The notes under the pieces were generated by a model that did not search any database, was not told the origin of the DNA, and saw only the letters and a program-made list of their open reading frames with translations. A DNA stretch of 64,000 nucleotides from an uncultured Ruminococcus sp. Lineage in GTDB: Bacteria; Bacillota; Clostridia; Lachnospirales; Lachnospiraceae. Location: contig UQVC01000001.1 of the NCBI GenBank assembly GCA_900544395.1, positions 124,001 to 188,000 of the forward strand. The letters run 5' to 3'. A program made the position numbers and the translations under genes. Within the stretch, counting starts at the first letter, position 1; the number at the start of each line of letters is the position of its first letter. Shown in pieces: positions 1 through 6,503 of this stretch.

Positions 1-112
1 CCAGTTCCCTGCACTGTCTCTGGAGCTTGCCAAGCTGAGGTTTTAACACTTCCATTTTTGCTTTATACTCTGCTTTTTCCATTTTCTTTGTCAAATCTAT
101 TTTTTCCAACAT
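1..112 (-). CDS. Polyphosphate:nucleotide phosphotransferase, PPK2 family (N-terminus only)
   Basis: Only the first 37 codons lie in the window; the gene runs off the left edge. The start ATG (110-112) has an AGGAGG site eight bases upstream (121-126). The N-terminus reads MLEKIDLTKKMEKAEYKAKM and continues into a Lys/Gln/Leu-rich helix (KPQLGKLQRQCREL). This resembles the leader helix of the PPK2 family polyphosphate:AMP/ADP phosphotransferases of Clostridia, which transfer phosphate between polyphosphate and nucleotides in the cytoplasm. The catalytic Walker-type domain is outside the window, so the name rests on the N-terminal resemblance alone. Confidence 0.55.
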   Translation of the reverse strand, partial: MLEKIDLTKKMEKAEYKAKMEVLKPQLGKLQRQCREL

Positions 113-174
113 GCCCCTTCCCTCCTGATCCTTTTTGTCCTTATTCTTCCCATCTGCCGCCTTTTTATCCAATA

Positions 175-227
175 TAAAAACCGTATGGATCCTGTGAAAT
201 ACCTGGTATCCCACAACATCCATACGG
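175..227 (-). terminator. Rho-independent terminator after the nahK-like gene
   Basis: A long inverted repeat (CCGTATGGAT at 181-190 with ATCCATACGG at 218-227, plus inner pairing ATACC/GGTAT) is followed on the minus strand by a T run (175-180). A T run also flanks it on the plus side, so it may work both ways. Confidence 0.75.
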
Positions 228-234
228 TCTCTTT

Positions 235-1344
235 TTAATAACGGCTCACAATTTCTTTCATCGTCTCCCACTTCTGCTCCATGTCCGCAACCAGTTTAAA
301 CTGTGTACGCGCACGATCCAGATTGTGATTCTCACGGTGGATCTTAAAGTAATGATCTCCCTCCAGATAATCTGTCAGGAAACGCATTCCACATTCATAG
401 GTCATGATCTTTGCGCCAAAAGGAAGCATCTCCACTTCTTTTTCCGTAAGACGACCTTTGCATCCTTCCAGGAATCCTTTTACATATACTTCAAATAATT
501 CCATATCACAGGACACTTTATCCAGATCCACTTCATCTTCTGCTGCCGTGCTTGCTCCAAAACGGATCGAATCTCCAAAATCATGCATGGCAAGTCCCGG
601 CATAACCGTATCCAGGTCGATCACGCAGATTCCTTTTCTGGTCTGATCATCGATCATAATGTTATTTAACTTAGTATCATTGTGTGTCACTCGAAGCGGA
701 AGCTCTTTTCTTTCCAGCATCTCTGTAAAGACTCCGGCATCTTTTTCTCTTGCCAGTACAAATTCAATTTCTTTCTGTACAGATGCTGCACGTCCGCACG
801 CATCTGCTTTCACAGCCTTTTTGAACGTCTCAAACCGTTTTTTCGTATTATGAAAATCCGGAATGGTCTCATGCAGTGTCTCTGCCGGATAATCTGCCAG
901 CAGATACTGGAAATTTCCAAAAGAGACTGCACTTTCGTAGAAATCTTCCTGACTTTCTACCTGGTCATAACTGGTCGCGCCCTCGATGTAATGATAAGCT
1001 CTCCAGTATTCCCCCTCGCTGTCCACATAAAACATGCTTCCATCCCCAAGAGGAATCACATTCAGTGTCTCTCTCTCCGGATCTCCACCGTTTTCCTCAA
1101 TTTTTTTCCGCAGATACGTTGTCACCCCAATGATATTTTCCATCAGTTCTTCCGGATGTGTAAAAATCTCCCGGTTCATCTCCTGAAGAATCATCCGTTT
1201 TGCAAGGCCTTCCCGATCTGTATACTCTACCAGATAGGTATTGTTGATGTGCCCGCTTCCATAAATGCCTTTGCAGTTCAACTCTCCCAAATAAGAATAC
1301 TGTGCCAGTACTTCGTTTAATTCTTTTTCTGTAATCTCTCTCAT
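235..1344 (-). CDS. nahK: N-acetylhexosamine 1-kinase-like sugar kinase (APH fold)
   Basis: This 369-residue protein is of the aminoglycoside/choline phosphotransferase fold. It closely follows, from memory, bifidobacterial NahK/LnpB, which phosphorylates GlcNAc and GalNAc at C1 for the galacto-N-biose/lacto-N-biose salvage route. Shared landmarks are GSGHINNTYL (about 29-38, nucleotide loop), the catalytic HNDTKLNN (221-228), VIDLDTVMPG (241-250, metal Asp) and a C-terminal YECGMRFLTDYLEGD segment. Length matches the family (about 360). The start has AAGGAG upstream. No phosphorylase (GH112), uridylyltransferase or sugar transporter is nearby, so it is an orphan here. A different sugar or amino-sugar substrate is possible. 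Confidence 0.75.
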   Translation of the reverse strand: MREITEKELNEVLAQYSYLGELNCKGIYGSGHINNTYLVEYTDREGLAKRMILQEMNREIFTHPEELMENIIGVTTYLRKKIEENGGDPERETLNVIPLGDGSMFYVDSEGEYWRAYHYIEGATSYDQVESQEDFYESAVSFGNFQYLLADYPAETLHETIPDFHNTKKRFETFKKAVKADACGRAASVQKEIEFVLAREKDAGVFTEMLERKELPLRVTHNDTKLNNIMIDDQTRKGICVIDLDTVMPGLAMHDFGDSIRFGASTAAEDEVDLDKVSCDMELFEVYVKGFLEGCKGRLTEKEVEMLPFGAKIMTYECGMRFLTDYLEGDHYFKIHRENHNLDRARTQFKLVADMEQKWETMKEIVSRY

Positions 1345-1414
1345 AGCGTTCTCCTTACCATACCTTCACAAATCTTTTTCTTTTCCTTTATCCAGGGAAA
1401 GAAACTATGCTTTC

Positions 1415-1444
1415 AGTATACTCGTCCCGCTGCACTTCCTGCAA
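1415..1444 (-). promoter_or_regulatory. Promoter of the nahK-like gene
   Basis: On the minus strand a -35 TTGCAG (1439-1444) and a -10 TATACT (1415-1420) are separated by 18 bases, about 70 bases upstream of the start codon. Confidence 0.6.
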
Positions 1445-1464
1445 TTGCGATTTTGCTTAAAAAA

Positions 1465-2856
1465 TTAGATATCTTGCGTTTCTGATTTCTGTTTCATTTC
1501 CGCCAGTACTTTTTTGAAGTTTTTTCGAAACAGGATCAGCGTTGTCGCAACTGCGATCACGTCTGCAATCGGTTCTGCCAGGAAAACTGCCTGTACATTG
1601 TCTTCCAGAAATACTGGCATGATATAAATCAGCGGGATCAACACGATAATCTTTCGAAACATTGCCAAAAATGCTGAAATTTTAGAATTTCCAAATGCAA
1701 TAAACGTCTGCTGACAGGCAATCTGTGCTCCCATCAGTACCACTGCCGCCATATAAATGCGCATCGCCCATCTTGCAAATTCTGCCAACTGCGGATCATT
1801 GGTAAAGATCGTGACAAATACACCCGGAAGCAGTTCTGCTACTGCCCAGATACAGGCCGCATAAATCACTGACAACAACAACAGCAGGCGGAATCCTTTT
1901 CTCACACGTTCCGGATTGTTTGCTCCGAAATTGTAACTGATGATCGGCTGTCCTCCCTGGGTCAGTCCCTGCAGAGGCAGCATGGCAAACTGCATCACGC
2001 TGGAAAGGATCGTCATGGCGCCTACTGCAAGGTCTCCGCCATATTTTAATAAAGAAGAGTTAAAGCACAATACCAGGATACTCTCTGTAGACTGCATGAT
2101 AAACGGCGCAAGCCCAAGCCCGATACATGGAACCATCACATCTTTTCGAATTCTGAAATTCTCTTTTTTCAACCTCAGCACCGTATCTTTTCCAGAAAGG
2201 AAACGGATCGCCCAGACTGCGCTGATTGCCTGAGAGAGCACCGTTGCCAGAGCGGCTCCCCGCACGCCCATATGGAAGCCAAAAATGAAGATCGGATCCA
2301 GCACAATATTTGTCACTGCACCAATCACAACTGTCATCATACTGATCTTAGAAAAGCCCTGTGCGGCAATAAATGCATTGAGTCCAAGTGTCAGCTGTAC
2401 AAAAATCGTTCCAACCGCATAAATGTTCAGATAGCTTTCGGCGTATCCCAGCGTATTTTCACTGGCGCCAAACATCAGCAAAAGCGGACGCTTAAACAAT
2501 AACACAACTGCAGTCAGGATCACAGCCGTGATGACCAGCGCTGAAAAGCAATTTCCAAGAATTTTTTCTGCGCCTTCATTGTCCTTTTTTCCCATTAAAA
2601 TACTGGCTCTCGGCGCTCCTCCCATTCCCATAAGGGCTGCAAAAGCGGATACGATCATAATAATCGGAAAACAAACACCCAGTCCGGTCAATGCTGCGGC
2701 ACCCTCTCCCGGTATGTGTCCAATATACATTCTGTCTACCATATTATACAGTGCGTTGACCACCTGTGAAATGATAGATGGCACTGCCAGCACAAACAAC
2801 AAGTGCCCGATCGGCTCTTTTCCCAAATCTACTTCTTTTGACATTTTTGTCTTCAT
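1465..2856 (-). CDS. MATE family multidrug/Na+ efflux transporter
   Basis: This 463-residue membrane protein has the usual MATE length and twelve hydrophobic segments. The N-terminus is typical (DLGKEPIGHLLFVLAVPSII, then NALYNMVDRMYIGHIPG). MATE proteins export cationic drugs or metabolites in exchange for Na+ or H+. The start codon overlaps the stop of the upstream MarR regulator by ATGA (2853-2856), so the two are translationally coupled; its AAGGAG lies inside the marR coding sequence. The substrate cannot be told from sequence. Confidence 0.9.
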   Translation of the reverse strand: MKTKMSKEVDLGKEPIGHLLFVLAVPSIISQVVNALYNMVDRMYIGHIPGEGAAALTGLGVCFPIIMIVSAFAALMGMGGAPRASILMGKKDNEGAEKILGNCFSALVITAVILTAVVLLFKRPLLLMFGASENTLGYAESYLNIYAVGTIFVQLTLGLNAFIAAQGFSKISMMTVVIGAVTNIVLDPIFIFGFHMGVRGAALATVLSQAISAVWAIRFLSGKDTVLRLKKENFRIRKDVMVPCIGLGLAPFIMQSTESILVLCFNSSLLKYGGDLAVGAMTILSSVMQFAMLPLQGLTQGGQPIISYNFGANNPERVRKGFRLLLLLSVIYAACIWAVAELLPGVFVTIFTNDPQLAEFARWAMRIYMAAVVLMGAQIACQQTFIAFGNSKISAFLAMFRKIIVLIPLIYIMPVFLEDNVQAVFLAEPIADVIAVATTLILFRKNFKKVLAEMKQKSETQDI

Positions 2857-3317
2857 TTTTCTGTAACTCCTTTCCCTTTTGCCCGTTCTTCAAATCTTGT
2901 AAAGATCTGTTCCATCGTGTCTTGCATCACCTGAATATCCTCCCGCGGAATACCTGCCAGAATCTCTCTGTCGATCTCCTGCTTGATCTTTCGGATCTGT
3001 GCGATCACCGGCATCGCCCGTTCTGTCAGCTTCAAATGCTGTACTCTCCTGTCTCGATCATCTGCAGCTGTTACGATCAGTTCCTTTGTCAGCAATGCAT
3101 CTACACTTCTGCACACAAGCGCTTTGGATACTCCCAAATATGTACATAACTGGCTGTTCGTATTGATCGATGGATTGTTGGACAAAAACAGCAGGATGGA
3201 TATTTCATTCGGAGAATATCCGTCCTTTTGAAACATTCTGCTAAATTCATCGGCATATACTTTTCGGATCTTCATAAATAAGGTGATCACATTTTCCACT
3301 GTCACATCCTGTCCCAT
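2853..3317 (-). CDS. MarR family transcriptional regulator
   Basis: This is a 154-residue winged-helix regulator. It has a MarR-type helix-turn-helix (NTNSQLCTYLGVSKALVCRS), the beta-wing Asp-Arg motif DDRDRRVQHLKLTERA, and terminal dimerisation helices. An open frame extends upstream to 3377, but AGGAGG eight bases before the ATG at 3315-3317 (MGQDVTVENV) decides the start, and the longer form would overlap the promoter. It is co-transcribed with the MATE gene, which it probably represses; a palindrome lies over the transcription start. Confidence 0.88.
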   Translation of the reverse strand: MGQDVTVENVITLFMKIRKVYADEFSRMFQKDGYSPNEISILLFLSNNPSINTNSQLCTYLGVSKALVCRSVDALLTKELIVTAADDRDRRVQHLKLTERAMPVIAQIRKIKQEIDREILAGIPREDIQVMQDTMEQIFTRFEERAKGKGVTEK

Positions 3318-3334
3318 CCCTGCACCTCCTATTT

Positions 3335-3384
3335 GTTTACTTGTAAACCTTTTATCAGTATAACACGTTTTTTCCAATTGTCAA
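3335..3384 (-). promoter_or_regulatory. marR-MATE promoter with palindromic operator
   Basis: On the minus strand TTGACA (3379-3384) and TATACT (3357-3362) are 16 bases apart. A perfect palindrome GTTTAC-TT-GTAAAC (3335-3348) sits at about +2 to +15, where a bound MarR dimer would block RNA polymerase. This looks like autoregulation. The -35 lies between the two divergent transcripts, marR and tRNA-Leu. Confidence 0.7.
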
Positions 3385-3414
3385 TTTTATTTGCAGTATT
3401 TTTTCATTTTTCAG

Positions 3415-3443
3415 TTGACATTTTCTCTCATTCATAGTATTAT
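3415..3443 (+). promoter_or_regulatory. Promoter of tRNA-Leu copy 1
   Basis: TTGACA (3415-3420) and TATTAT (3438-3443) are spaced 17 bases, ending 35 bases before the mature tRNA 5' end. Confidence 0.7.
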
Positions 3444-3478
3444 ATCAAAAGTGATGTGCAGGAATGCTCATCAGGTAA

Positions 3479-3563
3479 GCGGAAGTGTCGGAACTGGCAG
3501 ACGAGCAAGACTAAGGATCTTGTGATCAATGCGATCGTGTGGGTTCAAGTCCCATCTTCCGCA
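3479..3563 (+). tRNA. tRNA-Leu (anticodon AAG), copy 1
   Basis: This 85-base cloverleaf has acceptor GCGGAAG/CTTCCGC, a class II long variable arm (GATC...GATC), T-loop GTTCAAGTC and anticodon loop CTAAGGA with stem CAAGA/TCTTG. The anticodon is AAG, for Leu codon CUU and, if A34 becomes inosine, CUC and perhaps CUA. CCA is not encoded. An identical copy lies inverted at 4680-4764. Confidence 0.95.
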
Positions 3564-3564
3564 T

Positions 3565-3602
3565 AAAAAAGACATTCAGTCATTGACTGGATGTCTTTTT
3601 TT
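3565..3602. terminator. Bidirectional terminator between tRNA-Leu copy 1 and rbsK
   Basis: Stem GACATTCAGTC (3571-3581) pairs with GACTGGATGTC (3585-3595). It is flanked by A6 on one side and T7 on the other, serving the tRNA on plus and the ribokinase on minus. Confidence 0.85.
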
Positions 3603-3623
3603 CTATCACTGCTTCAACTTTTA

Positions 3624-4550
3624 TTATCCATTCTGTTCCTCTAAAAACCGTTCAATTTCTTCCAGCCTTGGCATGGATGGTGTCGTTCCCATTTTCTGTA
3701 CAGAAAGCGCCGCAAGGCCATTGGCGAAACGGACAGCATCCCAAATCTTTTCTCCCTTTGACAAAGCCGCCAGTAATCCGCCATTAAAGGCATCCCCTGC
3801 CCCAGTCGTATCCACCGCGTCTACACAAAATGCCGGCACAATCTCTTCTCTTCCTTCCGCTGAAACAAATACCCCTTTTGCTCCCATTGTAATGATGACC
3901 TGCTTGACTCCTCTTTCATAAAAATATCCTGCCGCTCTCTGTGCAGATTCCAGATCTTCCACATGGATCCCTGTCAGTTCTTCTGCTTCTACCTCGTTTG
4001 GTGTTACCATATATACCTTTGATAAAAACTCATCTGAAATCTGCGAATAAGGTGCTGTATTGACAATCACCTTACACCCATAACGTTCTGCCAGATCCAC
4101 CACATATTCGTTCGCTTCCTGATTCACCTCCAACTGAAGCAAGAGATACTCACTTTCCCGAAGCTGTGCTTCGATACAGTCAATCTCCTCTTTGGTAATG
4201 GTATTACATGCTCCCGGAACAATGATAATCTCATTCTGACTTGTATGTTCATCCACCAAGATCAGCGCGATCCCCGTTTCCGCATCATCTGAGAAAAACA
4301 AACCGCCTTTTTCCATCCCCAATTCATCCATCGTATCGGTTGCCACTTTTGCAAAACTGTCTTTTCCCAGTTTTGTCACCATCACAACATCTGCTCCCGC
4401 CTTATGCGCAGCAACACATTGGTTAAACCCTTTCCCACCAGGTCCCATCTTAAACATAGAACCTTTTACTGTCTCTCCGGGAATCGGAAGATGCGGACTT
4501 CTTGCCATCAAGTCCACTACAAAACTGCCAAATACCATCGCTTTCCCCAT
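3624..4550 (-). CDS. rbsK: Ribokinase-like PfkB family sugar kinase
   Basis: This 308-residue kinase is the size of ribokinase. PfkB signatures are present: the di-glycine sugar-binding region GPGGKGFNQ (about residues 36-44), the NTAP and TPNE motifs of the mid-domain (VNTAPYSQ, VTPNEVEAEEL) and the ATP/anion-hole motif DTTGAGDAFNGG with its catalytic Asp (about 245-256). Ribokinase makes ribose 5-phosphate from ribose in the cytosol. AAGGAGG precedes the start. No ribose transporter or regulator is adjacent; the gene stands alone between two inverted tRNA-Leu genes. Another pentose or nucleoside substrate is possible. Confidence 0.85.
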   Translation of the reverse strand: MGKAMVFGSFVVDLMARSPHLPIPGETVKGSMFKMGPGGKGFNQCVAAHKAGADVVMVTKLGKDSFAKVATDTMDELGMEKGGLFFSDDAETGIALILVDEHTSQNEIIIVPGACNTITKEEIDCIEAQLRESEYLLLQLEVNQEANEYVVDLAERYGCKVIVNTAPYSQISDEFLSKVYMVTPNEVEAEELTGIHVEDLESAQRAAGYFYERGVKQVIITMGAKGVFVSAEGREEIVPAFCVDAVDTTGAGDAFNGGLLAALSKGEKIWDAVRFANGLAALSVQKMGTTPSMPRLEEIERFLEEQNG

Positions 4551-4644
4551 TGTGTTTCCTCCTTATCGTTCAAAAATCGATTCTGTTCTCCATTTCACCT
4601 TATCATTTCCTTTTTATATCGTCAATGTTTTCCATAAAAAGACG

Positions 4645-4675
4645 AAAAAAAGACCTCGTGAAATCCACAAGGTCT
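4645..4675 (-). terminator. Terminator of tRNA-Leu copy 2
   Basis: Stem AGACCTCGTG (4651-4660) pairs with CACAAGGTCT (4666-4675) and is followed on the minus strand by T7 (4645-4651). It also ends just upstream of rbsK. Confidence 0.8.
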
Positions 4676-4679
4676 CTTA

Positions 4680-4764
4680 TGCGGAAGATGGGACTTGAAC
4701 CCACACGATCGCATTGATCACAAGATCCTTAGTCTTGCTCGTCTGCCAGTTCCGACACTTCCGC
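4680..4764 (-). tRNA. tRNA-Leu (anticodon AAG), copy 2
   Basis: This is the exact reverse complement of the 85-base tRNA at 3479-3563. Identity extends a few bases beyond both ends (GGTAA before and TAA after the gene). Promoter, terminator and distance to rbsK differ, so only the tRNA proper was copied or kept identical. Confidence 0.95.
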
Positions 4765-4799
4765 TTACCGTAACTTACTTTCTGTTCGCTACAAGTGAT

Positions 4800-4828
4800 A
4801 TCATACTACTCTTACAAAAAAATGTCAA
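4800..4828 (-). promoter_or_regulatory. Promoter of tRNA-Leu copy 2
   Basis: Minus-strand TTGACA (4823-4828) and TATGAT (4800-4805) have a 17-base spacer, 36 bases before the tRNA. Confidence 0.7.
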
Positions 4829-4894
4829 CTGATTTTTAGAAATTTTTGTAATTTTTTGAATAATTTATATTATTTCTCTTTTTCGTACATTACA

Positions 4895-4923
4895 AAAAGA
4901 GATCGGATTTTCTCCGACCTCTG
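4895..4923 (-). terminator. Terminator of the infC-rpmI-rplT operon
   Basis: Minus-strand stem AGAGGTCGGA / TCCGATCTCT with a GAAAA loop and a T5 run, 17 bases after the rplT stop. Confidence 0.85.
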
Positions 4924-4939
4924 ATTTTTCCTGTTTTTA

Positions 4940-5296
4940 TTAAGCAAGTTTAGATTTTGCAAGCTCTGCTAATGTTGCAAATCCTTCTTTATCGCTTACT
5001 GCAAGCTCTGCAAGCATTTTTCTGTTCATGTCAACGCCTGCTACTTTCAGTCCGTGCATAAATTTGCTGTAAGAAAGACCATTCATTCTTGCAGCTGCAT
5101 TGATACGTGCGATCCAAAGCTGTCTCATCTGACGTTTGCGCTCTTTTCTTCCTGCATATGCAGATGTAAGAGCTCTCATTACAGACTGTTTTGCAACTCT
5201 GTACTGTTTAGAACGTGCTCCTCTGTACCCTTTCGCCAACTTCAGTGTTCTATTATGTTTCTTCTTAGCGTTCATTCCGCCTTTAATTCTTGCCAT
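4940..5296 (-). CDS. rplT: 50S ribosomal protein L20
   Basis: This 118-residue, very basic protein matches L20 end to end ([42 protein letters not shown], the [18 protein letters not shown] helix, [16 protein letters not shown]). L20 binds 23S rRNA early in 50S assembly. In Firmicutes it also represses its own operon by binding the infC leader. It is the last gene of infC-rpmI-rplT, 33 bases after rpmI. Confidence 0.98.
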   Translation of the reverse strand: MARIKGGMNAKKKHNRTLKLAKGYRGARSKQYRVAKQSVMRALTSAYAGRKERKRQMRQLWIARINAAARMNGLSYSKFMHGLKVAGVDMNRKMLAELAVSDKEGFATLAELAKSKLA

Positions 5297-5329
5297 TTCT
5301 TAATCCTCCTCTTATTACTTTTACAAATC

Positions 5330-5527
5330 TTACAGATATGGTAAAACTTTCTTCATGTTCTTTACATTTGTAGCATCAGTAATTGTAGCCTGTCTGAGAT
5401 TTCTTTTTCTCTTTGTAGACTTCTTTGTTAAGATATGGCTCTTATAAGCTTTATTTCTTTTCAGTTTTCCTGTACCTGTTTTTTTGAAGCGTTTTGCTGC
5501 CGCTCTATTTGTTTTAATTTTTGGCAT
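5330..5527 (-). CDS. rpmI: 50S ribosomal protein L35
   Basis: The 65-residue basic protein is of typical L35 length and sequence ([40 protein letters not shown]). It lies between infC and rplT in the conserved order. AAAGGAGG precedes the start. Confidence 0.98.
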   Translation of the reverse strand: MPKIKTNRAAAKRFKKTGTGKLKRNKAYKSHILTKKSTKRKRNLRQATITDATNVKNMKKVLPYL

Positions 5528-5583
5528 GATAAATTCCTCCTTTAATGTACTGCCCTACTGGACATATGTCCGTATTTTTTATT

Positions 5584-6090
5584 TTAACGTTTTTCAGTTA
5601 AAACCATGCTCATGCTGCGTCCTTCCATTTTAGCTGGTTTTTCAACGACTGCCACATCCTCAAGCAATGCTGCAAAATCATCCAGAATATGCTTGCTTGA
5701 CTGTACGTGCGCCATCTCTCTTCCGCGGAAACGTAAGGTAACCTTTACTTTGTTTCCTTTTCCGATGAACTTCTTCGCATTGTTCACCTTTGTATTCAGG
5801 TCGTTTGTATCAATATTCGGTGATAAACGTACTTCTTTTACTTCTACAGTTTTCTGTTTTTTCTTAGCTTCTTTTTCTTTTCTTGTCTGCTCGTACTTGT
5901 ACTTACCGTAATCGATAATCTTGCATACCGGCGGCTTTGCAGTCGGCGCAATCTTTACAAGATCCAAATTTGCCTCCACAGCAAGTTTCATTGCCTCTCT
6001 GGATGACATAATTCCTAACTGTTCCCCATCCTCGCCGATCAGACGGACTTCTCTGTCTCTGATCTGCTCATTAATCATTAAATCGCTAAT
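5584..6090 (-). CDS. infC: Translation initiation factor IF-3 (AUU start)
   Basis: IF-3 binds the 30S subunit and checks the start codon and initiator tRNA. Both domains are present: the N-domain (INEQIRDREVRLIGEDGEQL), a Lys-rich linker (RKEKEAKKKQKT) and the C-domain with GREMAHVQSSKH. The first in-frame ATG (6076-6078) lies 21 bases from the only ribosome site. An in-frame ATT at 6088-6090 lies nine bases after GGAGG (6100-6104) and adds the residues (M)SDL. AUU starts on infC are known in E. coli and relatives, where IF-3 limits its own synthesis, so I take ATT as the start (168 residues). Confidence 0.93.
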   Translation of the reverse strand: MSDLMINEQIRDREVRLIGEDGEQLGIMSSREAMKLAVEANLDLVKIAPTAKPPVCKIIDYGKYKYEQTRKEKEAKKKQKTVEVKEVRLSPNIDTNDLNTKVNNAKKFIGKGNKVKVTLRFRGREMAHVQSSKHILDDFAALLEDVAVVEKPAKMEGRSMSMVLTEKR

Positions 6091-6104
6091 GGTCGTATAC
6101 CTCC

Positions 6105-6294
6105 GTCAAATGAATTTCCCTTAGGTTTCCCCGTTGCAAAAGCATAAAAAAAGAGTGAATCTCATATCCACCCAATCTCACTACACTACAGACTTTATAC
6201 AGGAAACTTGCTGTATGTAACAATATTGAACCAATAGTCACTCGCTTGTGCTATGGTGAGAGTGGATACTCTACTTTGTTTTTCGCTTTAAGCA
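6105..6294 (-). promoter_or_regulatory. infC leader, candidate L20-responsive attenuator
   Basis: About 190 bases of untranslated leader precede infC. It contains a T7 run (6146-6152) after GC-rich pairing segments and a long-range complementarity: GAGTGGATA at 6260-6268 against TATCCACCC at 6165-6173 (nine pairs, one G-U). This is the arrangement expected of a Firmicutes L20 leader, where a long-range pseudoknot binds L20 and favours a terminator. I could not settle the exact terminator stem by eye. Confidence 0.55.
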
Positions 6295-6300
6295 GTATCT

Positions 6301-6329
6301 ACTCTAACATACTTCCCCATCCCTGTCAA
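6301..6329 (-). promoter_or_regulatory. Promoter of infC-rpmI-rplT
   Basis: Minus-strand TTGACA (6324-6329) and TAGAGT (6301-6306) are exactly 17 bases apart. Just upstream, the 11-base TTTTCTCAGCT is directly repeated near 6344-6366, of unknown meaning. Confidence 0.65.
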
Positions 6330-6399
6330 CTTCTTTTTCTCATTTTCTCAGCTATTTTCTCAGCTTTAACACTTTTTCACTTTAATTTACTGATTTAAC

Positions 6400-6428
6400 T
6401 TGTTTTTTTTCCGAAAGCATGGCATAAT
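6400..6428 (+). promoter_or_regulatory. Candidate promoter of the first Na+ symporter
   Basis: TTGTTT (6400-6405) and CATAAT (6423-6428) are spaced 17 bases, 75 bases before the start codon. The match is moderate. Confidence 0.45.
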
Positions 6429-6503
6429 ACCACTAAATAACAGAGCGCAATCTATTTTGTGTTCTTGTTCCATCTAAAGATGAGAGTTTGAGGAGGTTTT
6501 TAT

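Noticed and set aside
682..1320. Plus-strand open frame of 212 codons
   Set aside because: It is the complement of the nahK-like gene, has no ribosome site and an implausible Cys/His/Phe-rich composition.
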